Positions 25,436 through 33,932 of a DNA stretch of 64,000 bases are shown in pieces; the first letter of the stretch is position 1, and each line of letters starts with the position of its first letter. The notes under the pieces are model-generated. The model was given only the letters and a program-made list of their open reading frames with translations, was not told where the DNA came from and did no database searches. Origin of the DNA: J029 sp964482495. Lineage in GTDB: Bacteria > Planctomycetota > UBA1135. Both the position numbers and the translations under genes were made by a program. The DNA lies in the NCBI GenBank assembly GCA_964482495.1, contig CAYZXS010000015.1, positions 14,065 through 78,064 of the forward strand, given 5' to 3'.

Positions 25436-26068
25436 ATGCGCGCCCTGTCGCCCCTGCTCCTCGTTCTGCTCCCGGCCTGCGCCAACCCCGGCTTCCAGGC
25501 CGTGCCGCCAAACCCAGCGCACGAGCCGTCGGGCGCCGGTGGCGAGCGGGCGGATGCCGCCGAGGCCTTGGAGCGGCAGATCGAGGAGCTCGAGGCGGCG
25601 ATCGCCCTGGAGCAGGCCAAGACCGAACTGAAGGCCGCGGAGAGCGGCTTGGCCGAGGCCGAGCGGGCCCTCGAGCAGCACCAGCGGGCCGCCGCGCCGC
25701 TGCAGCGGCGCGAGGCCGAGCTCGACCTGCGAGACGCCGAGAACGCCTTGCAGCAGCAGCAAGAGGAGCTCGACCAGCTGCTCCAGATGTTCGGGGAGGA
25801 CGAACTCGCCAAGAGCACCGAGGACATCGTCCTGGCGCGCGCACGCCGGGCTCTGCAGCGCCGGGAGCAGCGGCTCGAGCTGGCCCGGGACGAGCTCCAG
25901 GCGCTGCTCTCCTGGACCCTGCCGCACGAGGAGCTCGAGCTCCAGGAGGCGGTCCGGGAAGCCCAGGCGGAGGCGGCCGCCGCCAAGCTCGGCCTGAAGC
26001 TGGCCCAGCTCCAGGCCCGCCTCGCCCTGCTCGAGGCGAACAAGGGCGACGCGGACGGCGAGGGATGA
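25436..26068 (+). CDS. Coiled-coil lipoprotein, unknown
   Basis: A 210-residue protein with a lipoprotein signal (MRALSPLLLVLLPAC) and a lipobox LPAC at residue 15. From about residue 40 almost the whole protein is a Glu/Ala/Leu/Arg/Gln-rich helix with heptad character (for example ELEAAIALEQAKTEL), so it is very probably a coiled coil. Its stop overlaps the start of the terpenoid-cyclase-like gene in an ATGA arrangement, so the pair may act together at the envelope. No domain family recognised. Confidence 0.7.
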   Translation: MRALSPLLLVLLPACANPGFQAVPPNPAHEPSGAGGERADAAEALERQIEELEAAIALEQAKTELKAAESGLAEAERALEQHQRAAAPLQRREAELDLRDAENALQQQQEELDQLLQMFGEDELAKSTEDIVLARARRALQRREQRLELARDELQALLSWTLPHEELELQEAVREAQAEAAAAKLGLKLAQLQARLALLEANKGDADGEG

Positions 26069-27324
26069 TCCTCGCCCTCCTGCTCACGGCCCTGCCGCAA
26101 GACGCGGGAACCGGCGGAGCCCCGGCGCCGGCACAGGCCTCGCCGGCCAATGCGACAGCGGAGGCGCCCTCAGCCGGTTCCCCGGCCACCGCATCGGCCG
26201 CCCGCGCGGGCATCACCCAAGCCCGCGCCTGGCTCCTCGGCCACCAGAACCAGGACGGCTCCTGGGGCCACTGGCGGAACCCCGGCCCCTACGACGGCGG
26301 CTGGAGCAATCGGGAGACCCACCGCGCCTGGCAGGCGGCGACCACCGGACTGGCGGTGATCGCCCTGGCCGACGCCGCAGAGGGCGCCGATGACATCACC
26401 GCCGCCGCCAGCTGGGCGGCCTGGGAGCGCGGCGTGGACTTCCTCTGCAGGCGGGCGGCGGCGATCCAGCGACCCAGCGACTGGGACACCGACAACGTCT
26501 GGGCCTACTCCTACGGCCTGACCGCCATGACCGACGCCGCTCGGCGGCCGCGGCTGGCCCTGCCGGGGCAGGAACAGCGGCGCGCCGCCGTCGCGCGCGC
26601 CGGACGGGAGCTGCTGGACAGGCTGGCGGCTTACCAGACGCCCTTCGGCGGCTGGTCCTACTACGCCGACGAGTCGCTGGCCCAGCGCCCCTACTGGACC
26701 ACCTCCTTCCTGACCGCAGTCAACGTCCTGGGCCTGCTCGAGGCCCGCGCCCTCGGATGGCCGGTGGATGCAGAGCGGCTTCGGCGAGCCGTCGAGGTGG
26801 TGAAGCGCTGCCGGCTGCCCAACGGCGCCTACACCTACACCGCCGGCTTGTTCCCCTCCCCCGGCGGCGCAACCAACATCGACCAGGTGCGCGGCTCCTT
26901 GTCGCGGATCCAGGTCTGCAACCTGGCGCTGTGGAGGGCCGGCCAAGAGGGCTTCGACACTGGCGTCGGAGCGGCGGAGCTGCGCACCGGGCTGGAGCAG
27001 TTCTACGCCGAGCACCGCTTCCTGGACCTCGCCTACCAGCGACCGATCCCGCACGAGGCCTGGTACTACAACTCGGGCTACTTCTACTTCTTCGGCCACT
27101 ACTACGCCGCCGGCGTGATTGAGCAGCTGCCCGCGGACGAGCGGCCTGCGCTGGCGCCGCGGCTGTGGCGCCACTTGCTGAAGACCCAGCAGGGCGACGG
27201 CTCGATGTGGGACTACGCCATGAACGAGCACGGCCGCCCCTACGGCGTCGCTTACGCCCTCAGCGCCCTGGCCCGGACCACACCACCGGCTCCGACGGGA
27301 CCCGCGACAGGGCGAAGCCGCTGA
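26065..27324 (+). CDS. Secreted terpenoid-cyclase/prenyltransferase-fold repeat protein
   Basis: A 419-residue protein with a short hydrophobic start (MILALLLTALPQD) and a low-complexity Ala/Pro linker. An alpha/alpha barrel of the squalene-hopene-cyclase/prenyltransferase type follows. Repeat signatures are visible as LLGHQNQDGSWG, AYQTPFGGWSYY, CRLPNGAYTYT and LLKTQQGDGSMWDY. The catalytic DxDD of cyclases is not seen, so it is probably a non-cyclase member of the fold. It is coupled to the coiled-coil lipoprotein upstream and its last 65 bases overlap the convergent gluQRS. Role unknown. Confidence 0.7.
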   Translation: MILALLLTALPQDAGTGGAPAPAQASPANATAEAPSAGSPATASAARAGITQARAWLLGHQNQDGSWGHWRNPGPYDGGWSNRETHRAWQAATTGLAVIALADAAEGADDITAAASWAAWERGVDFLCRRAAAIQRPSDWDTDNVWAYSYGLTAMTDAARRPRLALPGQEQRRAAVARAGRELLDRLAAYQTPFGGWSYYADESLAQRPYWTTSFLTAVNVLGLLEARALGWPVDAERLRRAVEVVKRCRLPNGAYTYTAGLFPSPGGATNIDQVRGSLSRIQVCNLALWRAGQEGFDTGVGAAELRTGLEQFYAEHRFLDLAYQRPIPHEAWYYNSGYFYFFGHYYAAGVIEQLPADERPALAPRLWRHLLKTQQGDGSMWDYAMNEHGRPYGVAYALSALARTTPPAPTGPATGRSR

Positions 27325-28186
27325 CCAGCTCGGCCGGGCGGACCGCGGCGCCGGGCTGCGCCAGGCCGGACCAGGCCGCCAACCAGCCGCACAGCTGGTC
27401 CGGGGGCACGCTCTGGTCCCGAAAGGCGCGCAGGGTGGTGTCGCCGTGGCGCTTGGCCAGGCGCCGACCGTCCGGCCCCACCACCAGCGGCACGTGGGCG
27501 AAGGCGGGGGCCGGCATGCCCAGCGCCTGGTAGAGCAGCAATTGCCGCGCGGCCGAGGGCAGCAGGTCGTCGCCGCGCAGCACCTCGGTGACGCCCTGGT
27601 CGCCGTCGTCGACCACCACCGCCAGCTGGTAGGCCGGCTCGCCGTCCCGCTTCCAGACGACGAAGTCGCCGAGCTGGCGCTCCGGCTCCCAGCGGCGCAG
27701 GCCGGTGAAGCGGTCCGCCACCTCGAGTTCGCCCGGCGGGACCGCGAAGCGCCAGCAGGGCTCGCGGCCGGTCTCGGCGCGGGCCTCGGCGGCGTCTCGC
27801 CAGCGGCCGCGGCAGGTGCCGGGGTAGACGGGGCCTTCGTCGCCGGCGTGCGGGGCGCTGGCGGCCCGCTCGACGTCCTTGCGGCTGCAGCTGCAAGGGT
27901 AAGCCAGGCCGCGCCGGACCAGCTGCTCGAGGACCTCACGGTATCGGGCCAGCCGCGGCCGCTGGTAGACCGGGCCCTGGTCCCAGTCGAGCCCCAGCCA
28001 GCGCAGGTCGGCGATCGCCGCCTCGTCGGCGCCGGCCTTCACCCGCGGACCGTCCAGGTCCTCGACCCGGAGCAGCACCTCGCCGCCGCGGGCGCGCAGA
28101 TCCAGCCAGGCCAGCAGGAAGCTGCGGGCGTTGCCGAGGTGGAGCACCCCGGTCGGGCTCGGGGCCAGCCGGCCGCGGAGGGTCAT
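27260..28186 (-). CDS. gluQRS: Glutamyl-queuosine tRNA(Asp) synthetase
   Basis: A 308-residue GluRS-like protein without an anticodon-binding domain, as expected for GluQRS, which attaches glutamate to queuosine in tRNA(Asp). It has RLAPSPTGVLHLGNAR with the HIGH-like HLGN, a zinc site built from CSCS plus the cysteine of YPGTC, and a KMSKS-like LAKRHGD. It stands alone on the minus strand between two plus-strand genes. Its 3' end overlaps the repeat-protein gene by 65 bp. Queuosine synthesis genes are not in the window. Confidence 0.93.
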   Translation of the reverse strand: MTLRGRLAPSPTGVLHLGNARSFLLAWLDLRARGGEVLLRVEDLDGPRVKAGADEAAIADLRWLGLDWDQGPVYQRPRLARYREVLEQLVRRGLAYPCSCSRKDVERAASAPHAGDEGPVYPGTCRGRWRDAAEARAETGREPCWRFAVPPGELEVADRFTGLRRWEPERQLGDFVVWKRDGEPAYQLAVVVDDGDQGVTEVLRGDDLLPSAARQLLLYQALGMPAPAFAHVPLVVGPDGRRLAKRHGDTTLRAFRDQSVPPDQLCGWLAAWSGLAQPGAAVRPAELVSGFALSRVPSEPVVWSGPGR

Positions 28187-28203
28187 GGCGCTATTCTGCC
28201 GTC

Positions 28204-29136
28204 GTGCGGCTCCTCCTCCTCACGCTGCTGCTGATCGGCGCCTGCCAGGCGCCTCCGCCTCACGCCGCAGGCGGCGCCATGGCCCCCTACCGCGCCCTGC
28301 TGCTTGGCGCCGCCCAGGACGCCGGCATGCCCCACATCGGCTGCTTCAAGCCCTGCTGCGAGGCGGCCCGCGCCGACGGCTCCCCGCGCCGGGTCAGCGC
28401 CGTCGCCCTGGAAGGACCGGACGGCTGGTGGCTGCTCGACGCCACCCCCGACCTGCCGGAGCAGGTCGCGGCCATGGGGCGCCTGCCCCGCGGCGTGCTG
28501 CTCAGCCACGCCCACATCGGCCACTACACCGGCCTGATGTACCTCGGCCGCGAAGGCCTGGGCGCCGACCGGATGCCGGTCTACGCCGCTCCGCGCATGG
28601 AGGCCTTCCTGGCAGGGCACCAGCCCTGGCGGCAACTCTCCGAGCTCGGCCAGGTCGAGCTTCGGCCGATGCCGCCGGGCCAAGAGCTGTTCCTCGACGA
28701 CCGGTTGTCGGTGACCCCGCTGCCGGTCCCCCACCGCGACGAGCTGAGCGAGACGGTCGGCTTCCTGGTGGCGCTGGACGGCCGCCCGAGCCTGCTCTAC
28801 CTGCCCGACATCGACCGCTGGGAGCGCTGGGACCAGAGCCTGCCCGAGCTCGCCGCGGCGCTCGACTGGCTGGTCCTGGACGGCACCTTCTGGTCCGCCG
28901 CCGAGCTGCCGGGCCGGGACCTGGCCGAGATCCCGCACCCGCCGGTGACCGTGACCATGGACCTGCTGCAAGCGGCGCGGGACGCCGGCGGAGCGCGGGT
29001 GGTCTTCAGCCACCTCAATCACAGCAACCCGCTGTGGCGGGACGGACCCGAGCGGGCCGAGCTGCGCGCCCGCGGCTTCGAGCACGCCGTCGGAGAGCGG
29101 CCGGGTCAGGGCCCGGTGATGCCGCTCGGCGGCTGA
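28204..29136 (+). CDS. PqqB-like metallo-beta-lactamase-fold lipoprotein
   Basis: A 310-residue exported protein with a lipoprotein signal (LLLIGACQAP). The mature part begins with LLGAAQDAGMPHIGCFKPCC, which resembles the LGSAAGGG...C-C lead of PqqB-type MBL proteins. The metal motif reads SHAHIGHYTGL, with Gly in place of the usual Asp of HxHxDH. Later ligands are likely at VPHRDELSE, YLPDID and FSHLNHSN. No other pqq genes are nearby, so a role in pyrroloquinoline quinone synthesis is unlikely. The 3' end overlaps larC by 31 bp. Confidence 0.82.
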   Translation: MRLLLLTLLLIGACQAPPPHAAGGAMAPYRALLLGAAQDAGMPHIGCFKPCCEAARADGSPRRVSAVALEGPDGWWLLDATPDLPEQVAAMGRLPRGVLLSHAHIGHYTGLMYLGREGLGADRMPVYAAPRMEAFLAGHQPWRQLSELGQVELRPMPPGQELFLDDRLSVTPLPVPHRDELSETVGFLVALDGRPSLLYLPDIDRWERWDQSLPELAAALDWLVLDGTFWSAAELPGRDLAEIPHPPVTVTMDLLQAARDAGGARVVFSHLNHSNPLWRDGPERAELRARGFEHAVGERPGQGPVMPLGG

Positions 29137-30278
29137 TCGCCCTCGATCCGCTCCAGGGCCTCGCGCGGCGTCAAGCCGAGCTCGGCGGCGCGGCGCCGCA
29201 GGGCCTCGAATTCGGGCTTCAGCGGCCGCGCGCCGTCGGCATCGAGGCGGAGCTTGAAGGGCAACGGGCCGATCGCGGTGTCGCGCTCCTCGACCCGGCG
29301 CGGCCGGCGCTGACGCTGCACCGGGCTCCACCGGAAGCCCAGCGTGCCCAGGTGGCGGAAGAGCAGCTGCTCGAAGTCGGCCATCCGGGCCCGCTCCACG
29401 AGCACCACGACCTCGAAGGCCGGCCGCCCCTTCTTGGCGGTGGCGGCAAGCGCGAAGGCGTCGACCGCGCCGGCGTCGTGGAAGGCCTCGAGGGCGGCGC
29501 CGACGACCTCGCCGCTGCAGTCGTCGACCAGGGTGCGCAGCTCGAGCAGCGACTCGGGCGCGCCCTCGGCCTGCTCGACCACCACCCTCAGCAGGTTCGG
29601 CAGGTCCTCCGGGTCGCGGCTGCCAGCGCCGTAACCGGCGGCGACCGGGGTCGCCGCCGGCCGGCCGCCGAAGCGCGGCTGCCAGGCCCGCAGCAGGGCG
29701 GCGCCGGTGGGCGTGGCGCGCTCGCCGGCGAGCTCATGGCCGCAGACCGGCACGCCGCGCAGCAGCTCCAAGGTGGCGGGCGCTGGCACGGGCAGGCGGC
29801 CGTGCTCGCAGTCGACGAAGCCGCTGCCCACCCCTACCGGGGACGCCCACAGCTGCTCGGCGTCGAGGGCGTCGAGCAGGGCGCAGGCGCCGGCGATGTC
29901 GACCAAGGCGTCGATGGCCCCGACCTCGTGGAAGTGCACCTGCTCCGGGCTGCAGTCGTGGCAGCGGGCCTCGGCCTCGGCCAGGTGGCGGAAGGCCTGC
30001 TCGGCCCAGCGCCGCGCCCGCGGCCGCAACTCCAGCCCGGCGAGCTGCTCCAGCACCTGCGCCAGGTGACGGTGCTCCTCCGCGGGGGCCGCTTCGACCA
30101 CGAAGCGGGCCGCGGCGATGCCGTGGCGCTGGCAGCGCTCGAAGCGGCAGGCGAACTCCGCCGGCAGGCCGGCCAGCGCCGCTCGCAGCGCCTCCTCCGG
30201 CGCGCCGGCGTCGACCAGGCCGGCGACCAACATGTCGCCGGCGACGCCCGAGGCCAGGTCCAGGTAGATCTGCCGCAT
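29106..30278 (-). CDS. larC: LarC-like nickel-pincer cofactor nickel-insertion protein
   Basis: A 390-residue protein starting YLDLASGVAGDMLVAGLVDAG, the characteristic LarC opening, with VHFHEVGAIDALVDI and RATPTGAALL further on. LarC inserts nickel into the pincer cofactor of lactate racemase and related enzymes using CTP. Here it is a single uninterrupted frame, unlike lactobacilli where the gene is read through a frameshift. The His-rich stretch seen in some homologues is missing. LarB, LarE and a LarA-type enzyme are not encoded nearby. It is 10 bp downstream of comF on the same strand. Confidence 0.9.
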   Translation of the reverse strand: MRQIYLDLASGVAGDMLVAGLVDAGAPEEALRAALAGLPAEFACRFERCQRHGIAAARFVVEAAPAEEHRHLAQVLEQLAGLELRPRARRWAEQAFRHLAEAEARCHDCSPEQVHFHEVGAIDALVDIAGACALLDALDAEQLWASPVGVGSGFVDCEHGRLPVPAPATLELLRGVPVCGHELAGERATPTGAALLRAWQPRFGGRPAATPVAAGYGAGSRDPEDLPNLLRVVVEQAEGAPESLLELRTLVDDCSGEVVGAALEAFHDAGAVDAFALAATAKKGRPAFEVVVLVERARMADFEQLLFRHLGTLGFRWSPVQRQRRPRRVEERDTAIGPLPFKLRLDADGARPLKPEFEALRRRAAELGLTPREALERIEGDQPPSGITGP

Positions 30279-30288
30279 CCCGGCGATT

Positions 30289-30966
30289 CTAGTGGGTCCC
30301 GGGCACCCGGCAGAGGCTCAGGGCCCCGACCCGCGCCACCCCCAGCGCCCGCAGGGCCCGGGCGCACTCGCGCAGGGTCGCCCCGGTGGTGACGACGTCG
30401 TCGACCAGCCACACCCGCTCCGGCACCTCCGGGAGGCTGCGGCGCCGGTGCGGCGGCCGCTCGAGCCGGACGGCGAAGCTCCGATGCAGGTTGCGGCGCC
30501 GCTGCTGGCCGTCCAGGCCCGACTGCGGCGGGGTCTCCTGGAGGCGCAGCGTGCGGATCCCGGCGGGCCAACGGGACGCCCGGCGCAGGCCCGCGGCCAG
30601 CTCCTCCGCCAGGTGCCAGCCGCGGCGGCGGCGAGCCAGCGAGGGCGGCACGGCGACCACCGCGCCGGCCTCCAGACCGGCCAGCAGCCACAGCCGCGCC
30701 AGGCGGGCGTTCAGCAGCGGCAGGATCGGCGAACGGCGCTCCTCCTTCGCCCGCAGCACCAGGGCCCGGGCGGTGCCGCCGTAGCGCCAGCAGGAGAGCA
30801 GCGGAGCCACGCCGGGGAGGCTGGCGGGCGGGCACGGCGACGGCCAGCTGCGCTGGCAATCCCGGCACAAGCCGGCTTCGGCGGCCGCGGGCAGCGGCGC
30901 GTCGCAGGCCAGGCACACGGGTTCGAGCAGCGCCTCGGCCAGGCTCAGGAGCAAGCGTTGGACCAC
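30289..30966 (-). CDS. ComF-family phosphoribosyltransferase-like protein
   Basis: A 225-residue protein with an N-terminal zinc ribbon (CLAC ... CRDC) and a C-terminal type I phosphoribosyltransferase fold with the PRPP loop VWLVDDVVTTGATL. A conserved SGLDGQQRRRNLHRSF segment sits between them. ComF proteins take part in DNA uptake in competent bacteria, but in many genomes the gene has an unknown role. The GTG at 30966 is the first reasonable start. Confidence 0.9.
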   Translation of the reverse strand: MVQRLLLSLAEALLEPVCLACDAPLPAAAEAGLCRDCQRSWPSPCPPASLPGVAPLLSCWRYGGTARALVLRAKEERRSPILPLLNARLARLWLLAGLEAGAVVAVPPSLARRRRGWHLAEELAAGLRRASRWPAGIRTLRLQETPPQSGLDGQQRRRNLHRSFAVRLERPPHRRRSLPEVPERVWLVDDVVTTGATLRECARALRALGVARVGALSLCRVPGTH

Positions 30967-31027
30967 TTCAGGCCGACGTCCCGAAGCGGCACCAGTTACG
31001 CGCCGTCCGCCGCCCGCCCCGCAGGAC

Positions 31028-31606
31028 TCACCAGCGCCGGGTGGTCTTGTTGCCGAAGAGGCGCGAGGGCTGCTCCTCGATCCCCAGCGCCGACCGCAGC
31101 CGCCCGAGGTAGACCGCCAGGGTGTCGTCGGCAGCGGAGGGCACCTGGAACAGCTCTCCGATGTCGCGGGCCAGCGCGATGTTGCTCTCGAAGTCGAAGG
31201 GGTGGGTCCGCAGGTGCTTCCGCAGGGACCGACGCAGGGTGCTGTTGACGTAGTGGTCGACCAGCACCAGGAAGGCGACGCTGAGGCCGAGCATGACCCC
31301 GCCGCCGAGCAGCTGCAGCGACAGGTCGGACGGCCCCGGCGCGACGAAGCCCAGCGCCAGCAGCACCGAACCGACGACGAAGAAGGCGGAGGCCGCCTGG
31401 CCGCGGACCTTGGCGTGGATGGCGTCGCGCAGCGAGCCCAGGCTGCTCGCGGCGGTGCCGAAGACCACCTGCAGGCGGTAGGAGGGCCGGCCGCGCCCGA
31501 TCGACGAGAACATGAAGGCTCCCGTCAGGACATAGGCGACGAAACCGAGGACGACGAAGTCGAGGTCCCAGGTCAAGTCCACGGAAGGCTCGGGGCCGGC
31601 CTGCAC
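31028..31606 (-). CDS. Membrane protein of unknown function with three or four helices
   Basis: A 192-residue protein starting with a GTG at 31606. Hydrophobic segments are near residues 15-35, 70-90 and 97-115. A basic, soluble C-terminal part follows (NSTLRRSLRKHLRTHPFDFES). The layout resembles DUF4956-like proteins, with low certainty. It is in line with comF and larC but separated from comF by 61 bp. Confidence 0.55.
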   Translation of the reverse strand: MQAGPEPSVDLTWDLDFVVLGFVAYVLTGAFMFSSIGRGRPSYRLQVVFGTAASSLGSLRDAIHAKVRGQAASAFFVVGSVLLALGFVAPGPSDLSLQLLGGGVMLGLSVAFLVLVDHYVNSTLRRSLRKHLRTHPFDFESNIALARDIGELFQVPSAADDTLAVYLGRLRSALGIEEQPSRLFGNKTTRRW

Positions 31607-31688
31607 GCCCCCATCCTACGGGTCCGGGCGGGCGGCTTCCAAGCAGGGCTGGACCGGGGGCTCCCGCGGGAGCCAGAATGGGCGCGCC

Positions 31689-32321
31689 ATGCGGGATCCC
31701 TCCCTGGCGCGCGAGCGGCTGGTCGAGCAGCTCCGCGGGCACGGCGTCCGTGACCCGCGGGTGCTGCGGGCGATCGGCGCCGTGCCGCGGCACCTCTTCA
31801 CCCTGCCCGAGGACCAGGACCTCGGCTACGAGGACGACGCCCTGCCGCTCGGCCACGGCGCCACCCTCTCCCAGCCCTACGTCGTCGCCTGCATGCTCGA
31901 ATCCCTGGCGCTGCGCGGCAGCGAGCGGGTGCTCGACGTCGGCAGCGGCTCGGGCTACACCACGGCGCTGCTGTGCGAGCTCGCGGCGGAGGTCCACGCG
32001 GTCGAGTGGCTGGCAGAGCTGGCCAGCCGCGCCCGGCGGCTGCTGCGCGAGCTGGCCTACCCGAACTTCCAGATGCGGCGCGGCGACGGCCGCCTGGGCT
32101 CGCCGAGCCAAGGGCCCTTCGACGCCGTCCTGGTCAGCGCCGCCTGTGACCAGGTGCCGCCGGCCCTGCTGGCGCAGCTGGCTCCGGACGGGCGGCTAGT
32201 GGCGCCGGTCGGCGATGGCGGCCACCAGGTCCTCGAGACCTGGCGGCGGCCGGGGGACGGGCCCGCCGTGCGCGGTCCGGCCGGCCTCCCGGTCCGTTTC
32301 GTGCCGCTGCGGAGCAAATGA
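31689..32321 (+). CDS. pcm: Protein-L-isoaspartate O-methyltransferase
   Basis: A 210-residue methyltransferase that repairs isoaspartyl residues in aged proteins using S-adenosylmethionine. It shows VPRHLF, the substrate loop LGHGATLSQPYVVA, motif I VLDVGSGSGYTTALL, VHAVEW, and DGRLG followed by FDAVLVSAACDQVP. Length and order are normal. The ATG at 31689 gives the usual N-terminus (SLARERLVEQL). Confidence 0.95.
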   Translation: MRDPSLARERLVEQLRGHGVRDPRVLRAIGAVPRHLFTLPEDQDLGYEDDALPLGHGATLSQPYVVACMLESLALRGSERVLDVGSGSGYTTALLCELAAEVHAVEWLAELASRARRLLRELAYPNFQMRRGDGRLGSPSQGPFDAVLVSAACDQVPPALLAQLAPDGRLVAPVGDGGHQVLETWRRPGDGPAVRGPAGLPVRFVPLRSK

Positions 32322-32378
32322 GCTACCTTCGGCTCGCCGCGCCGTAAACTGCCCGGAGAAACTCGTTCACAACAAACA

Positions 32379-33005
32379 ATGAAAGCCACCACCCTGTTCG
32401 CGCTTCCCGTGCTGCTCGTTCCCGCCCTGGCCCCGGCGCTCCTGCCCGAGGGCGCCTCGGCCCCCCCGGCGGCCGCCTCCCCCGCCCCGCTCCCGGGCCC
32501 GGAGCCCTACAAGATCGACGGCGGCCACTCCTGGGTCCTGTTCCAGGTCGACCACCTCGGCATCGGCAAGGCCTGGGGCAGCTTCGCCGGCATCGAAGGC
32601 TCCTTCCAGCTCGCCCCCGACGGCCACCACGAGGACAGCCGAGTCGAGCTCCAGATCGACGCCGCCAGCGTCCACACCAACAACAAGAAGCGCGACGACC
32701 ACCTGCGCGGCCCGGACTTCTTCAACGCCAAGGAGTTCCCGTCGATCCGCTTCCGTTCCAGCGAGGTCGAGGGCAGCGACGGCGAATACCGCGTCACGGG
32801 CACCCTCGAGCTCCTGGGCAAGGAACGGGAGGTCACGGCGACGATGCGCCGGGTCGGCGAGGGCAAGGACCCCTGGGGCAACCAGCGCATCGGCTTCGAG
32901 GGCGGCTTCACCATCGACCGCACCGCCTTCGGCATGGACTACATGAAGGACGGGCTAGGCGCAGAGGTGGCGATCACCTTGGCCTTCGAGGGCATCCTCC
33001 AGTAG
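32379..33005 (+). CDS. Secreted YceI-family lipid-binding protein
   Basis: A 208-residue protein with a signal peptide (MKATTLFALPVLLVPALAPALLPEG...) and a YceI beta-barrel domain from about residue 45. Typical segments are YKIDGGHSWVLFQVDHLG, SRVELQIDAASVHTNN, LRGPDFFNAKEFPSIRF and FTIDRTAFGMDYM. Family members bind isoprenoid or fatty-amide ligands in a hydrophobic cavity in the periplasm. It is followed after 6 bp by a multi-pass membrane protein, so the two may form a small operon. Confidence 0.93.
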   Translation: MKATTLFALPVLLVPALAPALLPEGASAPPAAASPAPLPGPEPYKIDGGHSWVLFQVDHLGIGKAWGSFAGIEGSFQLAPDGHHEDSRVELQIDAASVHTNNKKRDDHLRGPDFFNAKEFPSIRFRSSEVEGSDGEYRVTGTLELLGKEREVTATMRRVGEGKDPWGNQRIGFEGGFTIDRTAFGMDYMKDGLGAEVAITLAFEGILQ

Positions 33006-33011
33006 CGCGCC

Positions 33012-33920
33012 GTGTGGGTCGAGCTGCTGGTCTACGGGGCCTTGATCCCGGGAGGCGCCGCCGCGCTGCTGGCCTGGCTGGGCGCCGGCTGGGCCGATTC
33101 CGGCGATGGCGCCGGTCCGGCCGGGGGCGCCCCGGCGACGCCCTGGATGCCCGGGGCTGCCACGGTCGGGGTGGCCTTCGCGGCGGCCTTCGCCGCGGCC
33201 TTCGGCGTCGACGGCCTGCTCGAGCCGAGCAGCTGGCAGTGGATCTACTGGGCCGGCGTGGCGGGGGCCGGCGGCGCGCTGCTGCGCGGGCGGGCGAGCC
33301 ACCCGGCGGCGCTGGCCTTCTTGGCGGCCCTGGTGGCGGCGCTGATGCTCCGCCCGCTGCTCGCCAAGCTGGTGCCGCACGCGCTGGCCGAGGACCAGCT
33401 GCTGCTGCCGGTCGTGGCCATCGCCGCCTTGGTCGGTCTGCTGGCGTCGCAGCTCGAGACCGCCGCCCGCTGCTTCCCGGCGCGGGTCCTGGCGCCGGCC
33501 TTGGCCGCCTACGCCGGCGGCTGCGCCGGCCTGTTCTTCCTGCTCGGCAGCGCCCGTCTGGGCCAGATCAGCGGCTTCCTCGCGGCCAGCTGCGGCGCGA
33601 TCGCGGCCCTGGCCTGGCTGCGACCGGCTCCGGCCGCGCTGCGCGGCGCGGCGCTGCCGATGGCGCTGGTCCTCGGCCTGGCCGGCACCAACGCCTCCTA
33701 CTTCGGCTACGACGTCCCTGGGTGGCCGCTGCTGCTGGCGGCCCTGCCGCCGCTGCTGCTGGCCCTGGCGGGCCGGTTCCCCCGGCTGCGGTCGGCGGCG
33801 CCGGTCCCGGCGGCGCTCCTGCTGACGGCGACGGCCTTGCTCCCGCTCGGCGCCGCGGTCCTGGTCGCGCTCGCCGGGGCCGAGGCCGAAGCCCTCGGCG
33901 CCGACGAGCTGCCCTACTGA
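33012..33920 (+). CDS. Multi-pass membrane protein, unknown
   Basis: A 302-residue protein with about nine hydrophobic segments and very high Ala/Leu/Gly content. It starts with a GTG (VWVELLVYGALIPGGAAALLAWLG) six bases after the yceI stop. No motif gives a function. The position directly behind a YceI protein suggests an envelope role, by inference only. Confidence 0.65.
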   Translation: MWVELLVYGALIPGGAAALLAWLGAGWADSGDGAGPAGGAPATPWMPGAATVGVAFAAAFAAAFGVDGLLEPSSWQWIYWAGVAGAGGALLRGRASHPAALAFLAALVAALMLRPLLAKLVPHALAEDQLLLPVVAIAALVGLLASQLETAARCFPARVLAPALAAYAGGCAGLFFLLGSARLGQISGFLAASCGAIAALAWLRPAPAALRGAALPMALVLGLAGTNASYFGYDVPGWPLLLAALPPLLLALAGRFPRLRSAAPVPAALLLTATALLPLGAAVLVALAGAEAEALGADELPY

Positions 33921-33932
33921 GGCGCGGCGGAA

